Below, piece by piece: positions 1 through 9,083 of a DNA stretch of 64,000 nucleotides. How positions within the stretch are numbered: the stretch's first letter is position 1; each line of letters opens with the position of its first letter. The notes under the pieces are model-generated. The model was not told where the DNA came from. It saw nothing but the letters and a program-made list of their open reading frames with translations, and ran no database searches. Both the position numbers and the translations under genes were made by a program. The stretch comes from Noviherbaspirillum saxi (GTDB lineage Bacteria > Pseudomonadota > Gammaproteobacteria > Burkholderiales > Burkholderiaceae_D): NCBI RefSeq assembly GCF_003591035.1, contig NZ_QYUO01000001.1, positions 2,914,001 to 2,978,000 on the forward strand, given 5' to 3'.

Positions 1-109
1 TCATTGCGGAAGCGACGGGTTTTAACAGCTTGTCCGCGCCGAAAGCGGACAAAGGCAAAGAATCGATGAGTTCGCCTTTGTTTTCGTTTTCAACCGGCTT
101 GGAAGACAC
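1..109 (-). CDS. Partial CDS, N-terminus only, unknown product
   Basis: An open frame runs off the left edge on the minus strand. It begins at a GTG at 109, preceded by a clear AGGAG ribosome binding site (114-120). Only about 36 residues are visible, starting MSSKPVENENKGELIDSLPL: polar and acidic, with no signal peptide or membrane segment. The good Shine-Dalgarno and the start make it a convincing gene, but the fragment is too short for a family call. It lies downstream of the DUF6311-like membrane protein in the same direction, with a roughly 300-bp AT-rich gap between them that could hold its own promoter. Confidence 0.6.
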   Translation of the reverse strand, partial: MSSKPVENENKGELIDSLPLSAFGADKLLKPVASAM

Positions 110-410
110 GTGTTTCTCCTAACGACAAACGTAGGCGAAACAGGTTTTAGGTATAAAGCCTCAGTTACGCCCGATTAAATGTTGGCATAACAATAACATA
201 TTTTTCGGAAATTAATGCTTTTTTGATAATGAATTGTTTAACTGCATGGCATGAAGACATCAAAGTCCTATGTCACTGAGAACGTGCTTATCAGATATAT
301 TGCAGCAAGGAGTAACGGCTATTACGGTTTTTGCGAAGATAGAAGTCAGCACCTGTCGAACAACGCCGGTATGGGTTGTATGCGCGCATCTTCACGCGTT
401 GACAGTTATC
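110..410. other. AT-rich intergenic region
   Basis: About 300 bases without a convincing gene lie between the stop of the DUF6311-like gene and the start of the partial left-edge gene. The stretch around 180-250 is clearly AT-rich and is the natural place for a minus-strand promoter for the left-edge gene. I could not define -35 and -10 boxes with confidence. A short plus-strand frame (270-521) overlaps the end of the DUF6311 gene and has no ribosome binding site. Confidence 0.4.
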
Positions 411-2549
411 TTATTTATTGATTTGGCTGGCAAGCTCAGTGGATGCAACACTGAGCTTCATGCTCTTGACGAAAATTCCGATTGCTCGCTCATCTTCGTT
501 GAAGGCCACACTGCGCGGTGACGCGGCATCCGGCAGCGAGAACACAATAGAGACTTTACCGTTTCGGGAACGTATGGATGCGCCATCGACATGAATGTTT
601 TTTATCGCCTCGTTGGCATTGGACAGCTCCCATTTTGCACTCAAATGCCCGTTAACAAGGACAGTAACCCGCTGCGTCGGATGCGGAGTCGCCACAAATG
701 GCAGAAACTTGAGTTGCAGCTTGTATGACTCGGCATCCGAACTGTTCAGGGTCATCGAAACTTTTGCCTTGTTTCCGTCCGTCCATCGACCGTCGCCCTC
801 CGGCATATGCCATCCTTCCCTGGCATACTGCTCTATGCCACCGCCGCTTCCAAACTCGAGCACACTGTCCAGTTCATATCGTTGCGGCGGCTCTGGATCT
901 TTCAGGCCGCAAGCAGTCAGGCACCCGCGATAACCGGGCGCTACGATGTTCAGTTGATCGACTGAACCAATAAACCCATCCTGGTTGAAATTGTCTACGG
1001 CTTCGGCCCATAAGGCCCGATCATTGAACACGTACAGCGTGTCGGACCGAAAGCGACCGGCTTCCATGGCGGCCCTGAGTTCTTCCTTTGCAGACGAGAG
1101 CTTGATTGGATCGATTCTGGCAAAGTAGCCGCCGTTGACGGACATGCGGTTGTCAGACGCAAGCAATGCCAGCGGACCATAGTTCGGCGTCAGGAAACCA
1201 GGGGTAACAAACGCAATTCTTCGATACAACTTCGGCACTTCATCCCAAAACGGAGAGGCCAGTGGCGTCTTCCAATTCGTGCTCCAACGCTGACGCAATC
1301 GTCCCGACTCATCGCTCAGGTCAATAGCCTGCACGACGAATAACAGTGTGAGGATAGCGATTGCTGCATTACGCGGCATGGACTTGAGATACACGGCAAA
1401 CAGCGCCAGAAGCAACATATAAACCACGGGCCAGGCAAATCGGCCCGATGCCCTGAACGTTCCGGTAAATGGCTCAAGAAACGCGGGATAGGAATACGCA
1501 AATAACTCTCGAGGCCCGAAAGCCACCTGATTGGATAATGCAAACAGAAGGAATCCGATTCCGAGTATGCACAGAGGGACTATGCCATCGGCAAGTTTTC
1601 CCTCGCGCTTTCCTTTGAACCAAAGCACTGCCGCCAGCACACATAGCAGCCATAGCCCCGGACCCAAATAAGTAAACCCTTCGTAATCGCCATGAGGAAG
1701 CGAGGTATCGCCAAAAATTGGCCAGTCCAAGGATGGGCGGATCGGCTCGAGCAGGTTCAGCCGAAAATACCCGAAACCCGCCTGGGTCGGCGAAGCACCA
1801 AGCATGAAGTAACCTGCACTCGTCGCGACAACGCCTATCACCAGAAAAATCAGGGCTAACTCGGCCAGTCCGCTCGAAGCCCGCATCTTGCGGGCAACCA
1901 CGCGTCGAATGAGGTCCGTCAGCCATATTGCCCCGACCATCGCCAGGAGGTAGGCGTGAATAAGGCAAGTAAGGCCGGTCAATAACGCCCAATGCCGCTT
2001 CTTCGCTCGCTCATCGAAATAAACATCCAGCGCCGCCAGGATCACCCAATGCCCGGCTAATGCGGCGTGTACGCTCAGCCGCCACAACATCATTGGAGCC
2101 AGGGCGAAGAATGAAGTAGAAAGACAGAGCAGGAAGACGTCGTTGGTGAATCGGGACAGAAGACGCCACGCAAAAATGCTTTGAAGAATAAAGCATGCGC
2201 ATATCCACAGCCCGAAGTACTGAAATTGTTGCGGTAATAGACCGCTGAAGATACGGAAGACGAATGCGAAGATGGGTATGGAATCGCTGAAGACGATTGA
2301 GCTGGATAAGGTCTCGCCGAATCCATATGTCTTGCCGAACGGGTACTGGAAGAAAGGTTCATTCCTGAAAAAATTCCACCCGATGTAGTGCTGTAGCGAG
2401 TCCCCGCCTGCGCTCAAGATCCAATCGACATTCAGCGGATTCAGAATCGCCCCGCCTGTGAACCCTGTGAACGCTAGCAGCCCTATAAAAACAGGCATCC
2501 ATATCGATGGACGCTTTAGTTTCAACAGGAACGCAGATCGAAAATCCAT
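411..2549 (-). CDS. DUF6311-like multi-spanning membrane protein
   Basis: About 712 residues. The N-terminal 420 residues hold roughly ten hydrophobic helices (for example FALAPMMLWRLSVHAALAGH and the segment after it). The C-terminal 250 residues are soluble and beta-rich. The early GGDSLQHYIGWNFFR and FQYPFG motifs are typical, as I recall, of DUF6311 proteins, which resemble GT-C glycosyltransferases (polyprenyl-phosphate sugar users acting at the outer face of the inner membrane). A transferase role is inference. The ATG at 2549 is preferred over an in-frame TTG at 2570; neither has a good ribosome binding site. The gene stands apart from other glycosyltransferases in the window. Confidence 0.7.
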   Translation of the reverse strand: MDFRSAFLLKLKRPSIWMPVFIGLLAFTGFTGGAILNPLNVDWILSAGGDSLQHYIGWNFFRNEPFFQYPFGKTYGFGETLSSSIVFSDSIPIFAFVFRIFSGLLPQQFQYFGLWICACFILQSIFAWRLLSRFTNDVFLLCLSTSFFALAPMMLWRLSVHAALAGHWVILAALDVYFDERAKKRHWALLTGLTCLIHAYLLAMVGAIWLTDLIRRVVARKMRASSGLAELALIFLVIGVVATSAGYFMLGASPTQAGFGYFRLNLLEPIRPSLDWPIFGDTSLPHGDYEGFTYLGPGLWLLCVLAAVLWFKGKREGKLADGIVPLCILGIGFLLFALSNQVAFGPRELFAYSYPAFLEPFTGTFRASGRFAWPVVYMLLLALFAVYLKSMPRNAAIAILTLLFVVQAIDLSDESGRLRQRWSTNWKTPLASPFWDEVPKLYRRIAFVTPGFLTPNYGPLALLASDNRMSVNGGYFARIDPIKLSSAKEELRAAMEAGRFRSDTLYVFNDRALWAEAVDNFNQDGFIGSVDQLNIVAPGYRGCLTACGLKDPEPPQRYELDSVLEFGSGGGIEQYAREGWHMPEGDGRWTDGNKAKVSMTLNSSDAESYKLQLKFLPFVATPHPTQRVTVLVNGHLSAKWELSNANEAIKNIHVDGASIRSRNGKVSIVFSLPDAASPRSVAFNEDERAIGIFVKSMKLSVASTELASQINK

Positions 2550-3317
2550 AAAGAAGGTGAAGTCGGGCAAGTGGGAACAGCTACTGCATTCCCGGCAAGG
2601 CCATGCGCGCCATTCGACACCTGCCGTCTCAACCAGAGGTGGCGGATTCTCGGATTAGCGCAACAAGAATATTGGAACAACGCACTTGCGGTCACCGGCA
2701 TCTGCGGGCTCGGCTACAGCAGCATTGACGACGCAAGCAGCGAAGACTGGTCGCCCATGGAATGCAGCTCTTTGCAAAAATATGAGTGAAGGATCGCAAG
2801 GCATAAAGCCGTCAGATTGTAGCAACTTTATTATGCCTGCGGGAGCAATCAGTCACATCCCATATTTATGGGTGGCTAGTACTAAGCCGGCAAGTACGGA
2901 GGCAAATGAACAGTGTCCGATAGCGATTCGCTGTGGGGCCCCTTCCACCTAAGAGGGCTATGCTATGCACATAACTTTGCAATACATTGGATTGCTTGCA
3001 TGCGGGTTCCGACAGCTGATTTGGCAAGGTCTTTTCCCCGTCATCCTCGCGAAAGCGGGGACCCATAGTGCGTTTGCTTAATCATCCGGCTTATGGGTCC
3101 CCGCTTTCGCGAGGATGACGGGGGAAGTATGCAGCACGACCAACCACCAATACCCGCCTGCGAATGCATGTTGCAATGATCTGTGCATACCATAACCCTA
3201 AGAGGGGAAGGAGCCGGACGGCGATGGTTGATGCCGAGGCGGCGCACTATGAGCACGCCGTTAATAAGCCCAATTTGAGCAAGATCCTGATAGCGTCAAT
3301 TTGCTTCGATCCTTAAG
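2550..3317. other. Intergenic region with decayed sequence and a MITE-like repeat
   Basis: No gene that I can support. The left part (2570-2950) has only short frames without ribosome binding sites. From about 2951 to 3210 it is occupied by a copy of the roughly 270-bp repeat described separately. The piece from 3215 to 3317 leads into the livM remnant and may also be decayed coding sequence. Confidence 0.5.
2951..3212. repeat. MITE-like repeat family 1, copy A
   Basis: The outer ends are inverted (core TATGCACA..A..TTGCAA at about 2963-2982, matched in reverse at 3172-3190). The centre is a near-perfect hairpin: GTCATCCTCGCGAAAGCGGG (3040-3059) then ACCCAT, mirrored at 3092-3121. Inner blocks (GCATGCGGGTTCCGACAGCT; ACCAATACCCGCCTGCGAA) recur in copies at about 5431, 28721 and 47993. 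It carries no reading frame. The terminal inverted repeats suggest a non-autonomous mobile element rather than a simple REP. Confidence 0.75.
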
Positions 3318-3581
3318 ATGAATGGCATTCGTCTTATCCGAATGCTGGCACTCGGGCTGAATATCGTCGTCGGTTTTGCCAGTCTGCTTGATCTGGGCTA
3401 TATCGCGTTCTATGCGCTCGGTGCTTATATGACGGCCTTGCCGGAAGTCTTGCGTCATATGGTCGAGCCTATGCAGCGGCAGTTATTCGGGCAGGTAGTG
3501 ACCGACACTGAAGTATTGCGTCAGTTGTTGCTCGGGCCGACAATGGTGATGATCATGCTGACCCGGCCATCCGGACTGTAG
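3318..3581 (+). pseudogene. livM remnant (branched-chain amino acid ABC permease), internally deleted
   Basis: The 87-residue frame joins two pieces of a LivM-type permease. Residues 10-40 ([20 protein letters not shown] and following) match the conserved N-terminal membrane segments of LivM. The last 40 residues ([20 protein letters not shown]) look like its extreme C-terminus. A normal LivM is above 300 residues, so roughly 230 residues are missing from the middle. No other liv gene is near and there is no good ribosome binding site, so this is a decayed fragment, probably left by a deletion after arrival or rearrangement. The identification rests on recognised motifs only. Confidence 0.7.
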
Positions 3582-3676
3582 CCCAGTCCCCGGCATGAGG
3601 ACCATATGCATCCCGACAAAGACGTCCCGAACAGATCCAATCAATTCGCATCGTCAGATCAACTGCTAGCCGCATA

Positions 3677-4354
3677 ATGAACAAGCTTCTCGATAACATT
3701 GTCTGGCATACACTTTGCGGGCCGCATGCCAAGTATGCTGTCGGCACCAATGAAGTGCGTCGATACATGAGAGGCTTCTCGCCATTTGTTGGCTTTGCGG
3801 ATCTTGAGCATCCCAACTTCCCGGACTTGGCTCTCTATGTCGAGCCGGGTGAGCAGTTGTACTGCGATGGATGGGCAGGCGCTGTTCCTGATGGATGGGG
3901 TGTCGAATCCGAATCCATCCTATGCAAGATGACCTGGGACGCCTCCATGCCGACCAGGAACGAGCTTCCCGAAGCGGTCCTGCTCGATTCAAGCCATGCG
4001 TCGGCGGCGCTCGCACTAGCCACGCTGACGCAGCCGGGACCGTTCAGCCTGAGGACTATCGAGCTAGGCGAATATTTTGGCGTGTTCGACACAGGACGCT
4101 TGGTCGCGATGGCGGGTGGGCGCATCTGCGCTGGCGGATTTAACGAAATCAGCGGCGTATGTACGCATCCGGATTATCAGGGTAGAGGTCTGGCAAAAAG
4201 CCTGATCCTTAAACTCATCCAGCGCCAGATGCGTCGCGGCGAGATGCCTTTCTTGCGCGTCATGCGAGACAGCGACGAAGCACATCGCTTCTATCGACGC
4301 CTGGGATTTCGTGACTATCGTGAATCGGTAGCCAGGGTATTTTCACGATGCTAA
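3677..4354 (+). CDS. GNAT family N-acetyltransferase
   Basis: A 225-residue protein with a C-terminal GNAT fold. The acetyl-CoA binding signature is seen as SGVCTHPDYQGRGLAKSLIL (about residues 155-175), followed by FLRVMRDSDEAHRFYRRLGF, the usual beta5-alpha4 region with the conserved FYRRLGF. The N-terminal 90 residues are not typical of minimal GNATs and may set substrate choice. It transfers an acetyl group from acetyl-CoA to an amine, but the substrate cannot be predicted. It stands alone between the livM remnant and the two-repeat protein on the other strand. The ATG at 3677 has only a weak upstream purine stretch. Confidence 0.85.
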   Translation: MNKLLDNIVWHTLCGPHAKYAVGTNEVRRYMRGFSPFVGFADLEHPNFPDLALYVEPGEQLYCDGWAGAVPDGWGVESESILCKMTWDASMPTRNELPEAVLLDSSHASAALALATLTQPGPFSLRTIELGEYFGVFDTGRLVAMAGGRICAGGFNEISGVCTHPDYQGRGLAKSLILKLIQRQMRRGEMPFLRVMRDSDEAHRFYRRLGFRDYRESVARVFSRC

Positions 4355-4405
4355 TGCCAAGAATGATTGAAGCCAATGGGTATCCATTACCAAACAGACC
4401 CCACA

Positions 4406-5380
4406 CTACTTCACCCAGTGAATCTTCCCATGTAATGCAGGCCCAAACCCCTCGCAATACTGTTCGAAGCGCAAGTCAATGGAGGCCAGCCTACCGGAGA
4501 TATAAGTAACCTGGTCGACAGCAAACCATCCCTGCAGGGTATTGCAACCACGACCTTCTCCCGACCAGCTCAACCCTCCCTTCACCGGATTGTGGAACGG
4601 GTACCGCTGCAGCTGGCCATAGTAGCCCGGCTTGATTTGGGTCAGGGTATTCATCGTTTGAAACTCACCGGTCCAATACTCATTCCCATTTATCCTGACA
4701 GAGAGAAGACCACCACTTGCACTGACGGAAATAATCGCGTCCGCCATCGTGTATAGATACGACTGTCCACGGCCGATATAGTCCATGGCGTCGCTTTGAA
4801 GGTAGACATAACTGTCAAACGCGGGGGTAACACCTGCAGGCGGTGACCAGAGGTTGGACGGAAGAGGCAAAACCGGACCGGGGGGCGCTACCGTGTCCTT
4901 GGAGGTCCAATGAATTTTTCCATACAGTGATGGCTTTCCGCCCTCACAGTTTTGCTCGAAACGCAGGTCTATGGAGTCCAGCGTGCTTCCGACATAGGTG
5001 ACCTCGTCAATGACAAACCATCCCTGCAAGGTATTGCAGCCACGGCCTTCTCCAGACCAGTCCAGCCCGCCTTTTACAGGGTTATGAAACGGATACCGCT
5101 TGAGTTCGCCGTAGTAACCGGCCTTCAGCTCGGTCAGGCTGTTCATTGTCCGGAATGAAGCGGACCAGTATTCATCGCCATCGATGCGAACGGACAAATT
5201 CCCGCCCCGTTCGGTGATCGATATTTTGGCATCCGCTTTTGTATAGGTGTACGACCTTCCTTTACCGAACATAAGGTTGATGCGGCAAAAGGGAATGGCG
5301 CTGCTATGGCCGAAAGACCTCGGCGACCCCACATAATACCGTGCTGCGGACAAAGCGCCTGGCCTCGACGATACAGTCAT
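4406..5380 (-). CDS. Protein with two copies of a ~125-residue domain, probably 5'-truncated
   Basis: 324 residues. Two homologous domains (about residues 40-160 and 200-324) are joined by a proline-rich linker (VAPPGPVLPLPSNLWSPP). Both contain RYPFHNPVKGGL[DS]WSGEGR, GCNTLQGWF, SIDLRFEQ.CEG and GKIHW, so they derive from one duplication. The domain is familiar from secreted or surface proteins of gammaproteobacteria and betaproteobacteria, often with similar all-beta repeats. No function is known to me. There is no signal peptide, and the first domain starts abruptly (INLMFGKGRSYTYT) after about 35 unconserved residues, so the real 5' end was probably lost; a MITE-like repeat lies just upstream. 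The two paired cysteine positions (GCNTL, .CEG) suggest a disulfide in each domain. Confidence 0.6.
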   Translation of the reverse strand: MTVSSRPGALSAARYYVGSPRSFGHSSAIPFCRINLMFGKGRSYTYTKADAKISITERGGNLSVRIDGDEYWSASFRTMNSLTELKAGYYGELKRYPFHNPVKGGLDWSGEGRGCNTLQGWFVIDEVTYVGSTLDSIDLRFEQNCEGGKPSLYGKIHWTSKDTVAPPGPVLPLPSNLWSPPAGVTPAFDSYVYLQSDAMDYIGRGQSYLYTMADAIISVSASGGLLSVRINGNEYWTGEFQTMNTLTQIKPGYYGQLQRYPFHNPVKGGLSWSGEGRGCNTLQGWFAVDQVTYISGRLASIDLRFEQYCEGFGPALHGKIHWVK

Positions 5381-5880
5381 ACCGGAACTGTTCTAAACAA
5401 GTTATCAAAAGTTTTTTGACACGAAGCACGGCCCCCTCTCCCGCCTGCAGGCTACGCTTTGCACAAATCTTTGCAACATGCGTTCGCAGGCGGGTATTGG
5501 TGGTTGGTCATGCTGCCTACATCTCCCGTCATCCTCGCGAAAGCGGGGACCCATCGTGAGTTTGCTTGATCATCCGGCTTATGGGTCCCCGCTTTCGCGA
5601 GGATGACGGGGAAAAGACCTTGCCAATTCAGCTGTCGGTACCCGCATGCAAGCAATCCAATGTATTGCAAAGATCTGTGCATAGCAGATGCCCGCTCGCG
5701 GGAGAATAGAGCCGAACCGAGCTCGATAAACCGGATCGGCGAAATGTCAAAAGATTTTTAACTACCCGCTTAACATCCACTGCATCTTGTGTACGCGACA
5801 GCATTGCTGACGTGCTTCGGGATAGATCAAGGTCTTTGCTTGGGAGACCTGACCTTAATTGCACTTATATCCGAAACCGC
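5381..5880. other. Intergenic region containing repeat copy B
   Basis: About 500 bases without a supported gene. Most of it (5431-5706) is the second copy of MITE-like family 1. The remaining flank up to 5880 has only short frames with no ribosome binding site. A region able to start the duplicated-domain gene was not identified. Confidence 0.5.
5431..5706. repeat. MITE-like repeat family 1, copy B
   Basis: Same element as copy A but in the opposite orientation. The left end reads GCACAAATCTTTGCAACATG, the right end ATTGCAAAGATCTGTGCATA. The central hairpin is GTCATCCTCGCGAAAGCGGG (from 5528) against CCCGCTTTCGCGAGGATGAC (to 5607). The ends continue into CTCCCGCC.. and ..CGCGGGAGA, extending the inverted termini. 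Non-coding. Confidence 0.8.
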
Positions 5881-6345
5881 TCAGGCGTTCGACCGCCATT
5901 TGCTGAACAACTTCACATCCTTTCCCGCCGGCACATACCACTTCTTAGTGGCAGCATCCCACCGGGCTCCCAGGCTCTTGGCAGCGTCCTTCTCGGCAAA
6001 CGGCACATTCAGATAAGTTCTATCGTCTCCAGCCTTACTGGCAGGTTTTTTTGCTCTACTTGGCGGCTCAGCGTTTGACGAAGATGGCGATGCTGAAATG
6101 CGTGACAGATCGACTATCGGGCCAACATATGGCCGCGTTGAGCCGTCCGCCAAGGTTTCAATATGCGTTGTTCCGTCGTTGGTGGAATAGGTGCTGACGT
6201 AAGGCGGGTCGAATGGTGGCGTAGTTGTCTGCATGTAGTAGGAGTAGGAACGGAATTGAAACAGTTGACCGTTGAGGTGATGATCTCGCAAAAATGATCT
6301 GGTTATGTGTCGGAGCGTGTCGTCGCTGGTAATGACGGATTCCAC
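5881..6345 (-). CDS. DUF5710 domain protein
   Basis: 154 residues. The C-terminal 45 residues (YLNVPFAEKDAAKSLGARWD then KKWYVPAG) are the DUF5710 module, a short domain found in primases, DNA-modifying and plasmid or phage-borne proteins. The N-terminal part is low-complexity and rich in Ser, Thr and Pro. The frame opens at a GTG at 6345; an internal ATG at 6234 (MQTTTPPFDPPY) is a possible alternative start, and neither has a convincing ribosome binding site. The job is unknown; a nucleic-acid-related role is suggested only by the other proteins that carry this module. It lies just downstream of the Fic gene on the same strand, at the edge of the toxin-antitoxin island. Confidence 0.65.
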   Translation of the reverse strand: MESVITSDDTLRHITRSFLRDHHLNGQLFQFRSYSYYMQTTTPPFDPPYVSTYSTNDGTTHIETLADGSTRPYVGPIVDLSRISASPSSSNAEPPSRAKKPASKAGDDRTYLNVPFAEKDAAKSLGARWDAATKKWYVPAGKDVKLFSKWRSNA

Positions 6346-6388
6346 GCCCTTATGTCGAAGAGCGCACTATACCGACCGATCAAAACAG

Positions 6389-7561
6389 TCAATCGAGCCG
6401 AATATCCACTTCCGGATACAGTTCCGGAAAGAGAAACCGAAGCGCATCGAGCGGCAGACCAAAGCGAACCGGCCCATGCGGCGTGTCGCTGACGAGCAGA
6501 CGCGTTGCCAATAGCCGTGACAATAAAGTCCGTGCCGTTCGTTCACCCAGGCCGGTCATCTGAGTGAATTCTCCACGAGTAATCGGGCCTGCCGCGAAAA
6601 CATGATAAAGGGGCAAAATCGCCTGAGGCCGAATGTTTTTATCTTCTGCGGACCGGAAGGTAACAAGGGCCTCGATACGACGCTTCATTCCATCCAGTTC
6701 AAGCATGCGGCTCATGTAATTCACCTGGTCTTCGCATACTTCAAGAAAAAACCGGATCCACTCGCTCAGGCCGGCTGCCGTCAAATTACCTCTTCCGTCC
6801 AGATCGCCGCGCCGCGGCGCATCGGCATTATGCAGATGCGCATAATAATCCTGTCTGGCGCGCGCCAACCCTCTGCTTGGCGACCACAACCCCGCTGACA
6901 GCGGCCACAGCGCGCAATGACTTTGCAAACGTGTCGCTCGACCATTCCCGTCCCGAAACGGGTGAACCCAGGCGGCACGGTGATGCAGGCATGCGATTGC
7001 GATCAGCCTGTTGTCCCAACTGGTTACACGGCCATAAACCTCATCCAGCCGAGAAAGAAATTTTGGCAGCGATGCCGCGACAGGAGGTATATGCAGCCCT
7101 ACCTCAACGGTTTCCTTGCGCAGTGCTCCCGGTTCAACGATGTAGCCATCCTCAGTGGTGCGATCAGTATCTGAAAGCCGGGAGTACAAGGCGGTATGGA
7201 CTTCGATAAGGAATTTCGAGGTAAGTACCGATTCGCAAGTCGTAACACGTGCTTCGAGCTCACGTTCGGCATCGATATGGGCAAGCGCAATTCTTTGCAA
7301 CTTCGCGACATCAGGCCGTTGGGAAAAATCGTCTCGCAATGCCTTTTCGATATTCAGCGGATGGGTTCCCTGCCCTTCAATCCGGTTGCTGTAGTAAGAA
7401 TTCATTGAGCGGACGAGCTCGCGAATCATTGCCCGTGCCGTTGGATGCGCTGCCGAGGTAAGGCTAAGAGCACTCTGAACGATAGTTGCCGCTCGAGCGT
7501 ATAGCTCTTCGGTATGTATGCTTCGGAGCAAGGGTTCGAACTGGTGCGAAGAAGCGTACAT
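6389..7561 (-). CDS. Fic family protein (AMP-transferase), class II
   Basis: 390 residues. The core Fic motif HPFRDGNGRATR (about residues 217-228) fits HPFxxGNGRxxR, with the catalytic His and the nucleotide-binding Gly/Asn/Arg intact. The inhibitory helix motif [ST]xxxE[GN] is present at the N-terminus as SNRIEG (about residues 58-63), which makes it a class II Fic protein. The C-terminal 90 residues look like a winged helix (GPITRGEFTQMTGLGERTAR), a common addition that may bind DNA or targets. Fic enzymes move AMP from ATP onto Ser, Thr or Tyr of target proteins; the Glu of the helix holds the enzyme inactive. It stands as a single gene without a separate antitoxin, as expected for class II. 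Confidence 0.88.
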   Translation of the reverse strand: MYASSHQFEPLLRSIHTEELYARAATIVQSALSLTSAAHPTARAMIRELVRSMNSYYSNRIEGQGTHPLNIEKALRDDFSQRPDVAKLQRIALAHIDAERELEARVTTCESVLTSKFLIEVHTALYSRLSDTDRTTEDGYIVEPGALRKETVEVGLHIPPVAASLPKFLSRLDEVYGRVTSWDNRLIAIACLHHRAAWVHPFRDGNGRATRLQSHCALWPLSAGLWSPSRGLARARQDYYAHLHNADAPRRGDLDGRGNLTAAGLSEWIRFFLEVCEDQVNYMSRMLELDGMKRRIEALVTFRSAEDKNIRPQAILPLYHVFAAGPITRGEFTQMTGLGERTARTLLSRLLATRLLVSDTPHGPVRFGLPLDALRFLFPELYPEVDIRLD

Positions 7562-7764
7562 TTTGCCGGTCTTTTTTCCGTTTACGTGTTTTTATATCTC
7601 ATTGATTTTACATACTTTTCAAATAAATACAGAAGGAAATTTATAGGAATTTTGCCGGTCTTTTCGCCGCAATATCCGTGTTTCTTTCAACAAGAGGTAG
7701 CTGTTACGCGAGGTGTGCCCGCAGGTCCGACCCCATTTTCCCTTAAGGCTACGCGACCGTCCGT

Positions 7765-8715
7765 TCAGTCCTTGGCAAGATGTGGCAGGTACTCTCGCAA
7801 GACTTCTTCGACGGCCTTTGCTTGCAGGGCGTCGCGTCGACGCTTGAGCGCTTCTCGCTCCGGTAGCGTGCTCATCCACTGTTTGAAGCGAATGAATGCT
7901 CTCGGATCGAGCGTGTTCATCCGAGCGATGTCGCCATTGGTGGCGACGATAACGGCCGAAAAGGGTGGAGAATCAAGTAGTTCCTGGGCGCGGGGTGCTT
8001 GTGCCACCCCAAAGTCCTCTTCATCATCGCTCAACTGCAGGGGATGAGGATCGCCTGCGACTTGTTCACGCCGGATGATGTCGACCTCAAAGCCGTCCTT
8101 GTTGACGGCGGTGTATGTCTGCGAATTCCGAATGCGGAAAGTGGGGTCGACTTTACGAAGGACACCCAACATCGAACTGTCAACACGCTTCAGGGCGGTT
8201 GCGAACGCCATGCGCTTGCGAACGTCCCATAGCAGGTCAATGTCGCGCGTGGCGACAGCGTCATCCTCGAAGGTCACGCCTGCCGCCGATTCATAGGCGT
8301 AAAGCGCGTGAGTGCCGACCACACGGAAGTGATCGCTCAGGTTGGTTGCTGCCAGGCGATTCAGGATTTCCACGATGAGTGGCGCAACCCGCCCAACCCT
8401 GAGTGCGCGATTCATTCTCTTGTGTTTGGCGAGTGCCGCCTTTAAGCCAGCCAGTCGTTCTTCGGCCAGCGCTTTTCGTTGTTGGAAGCTCTTGTAAAGG
8501 GCTTCCGTTTCGGGAGAGCGCGGGCCCAAGCTCTTCTCGCTGCCAGAGGCACTTGTACGAACCAGATAGGTCTCGTCAGGAGCAGATGCTGGGCCCTTGT
8601 GCCAATACATGCCGCCTCGGACTTGTGCAGCCTCCGCCTGCGCCTCTTCGTGCGCTTCAAAGGTGGCAACGGCGTCGATGTATTGACGCATGGCGTCGGC
8701 TGGTCGTTCTAACAT
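7765..8715 (-). CDS. GSU2403-type nucleotidyltransferase fold protein
   Basis: 316 residues. The central part (about residues 110-240) shows the features of the NTP_transf_8/GSU2403 family: HFRVVGTHALYAYESAAGV, then TRDIDLLWD (the paired Asp of a nucleotidyltransferase active site) and a third acidic strand GFEVDII. Residues 1-100 are mostly helical and charged. Biological role unknown. The fold is shared with MNT-type antitoxins and AbiEii-type toxins, and the position between Fic and several toxin-antitoxin modules fits a defence or toxin-related task, but that is inference. The ATG at 8715 is followed by a roughly 370-bp AT-rich upstream region. Confidence 0.75.
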   Translation of the reverse strand: MLERPADAMRQYIDAVATFEAHEEAQAEAAQVRGGMYWHKGPASAPDETYLVRTSASGSEKSLGPRSPETEALYKSFQQRKALAEERLAGLKAALAKHKRMNRALRVGRVAPLIVEILNRLAATNLSDHFRVVGTHALYAYESAAGVTFEDDAVATRDIDLLWDVRKRMAFATALKRVDSSMLGVLRKVDPTFRIRNSQTYTAVNKDGFEVDIIRREQVAGDPHPLQLSDDEEDFGVAQAPRAQELLDSPPFSAVIVATNGDIARMNTLDPRAFIRFKQWMSTLPEREALKRRRDALQAKAVEEVLREYLPHLAKD

Positions 8716-9083
8716 GAGAGCTTTTCGGTATATTTTGACGAAATTAAGTTATATGCCGAAAAATCATAAAAATCAATAAGTTAAATTATCTTCAAATGTT
8801 CCTCAAGCTTGGCGATGGGGGCAGTTTTGGCTATATCGTGGCAAATGGGTGCCCCCGTGGCTCACTTTCTTCAAAGGATAATTGGATCCAATGGCTACCC
8901 ATTTGACAACGAATCCTGCCTAACTTTTTAACCTCAAAAAAGCACTTTATTTTGCATTGAATAATGCTACTATTTATGCGCATCTAGCCTACATACCTTG
9001 CCTTGAACTGACAATTGATCCAAGACTACCGAGCGAACTCGCGACGAACAAACTGCGAACTGACACTAATACGGACGACTGAA
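8716..9083. other. AT-rich divergent intergenic region
   Basis: Region between the minus-strand nucleotidyltransferase-fold gene and the plus-strand Phd/RelE operon. It must hold promoters for both. CAAATGGGT (about 8839-8848) and ACCCATTTG (about 8896-8904) form an inverted pair. A TACTAT near 8968 is a possible -10 for the toxin-antitoxin operon, but no good -35 is found. No gene seen. Confidence 0.4.

Noticed and set aside
2951..3212. Repeat copies considered as CRISPR
   Set aside because: They are scattered single elements with internal hairpins, not regularly spaced direct repeats with unique spacers.
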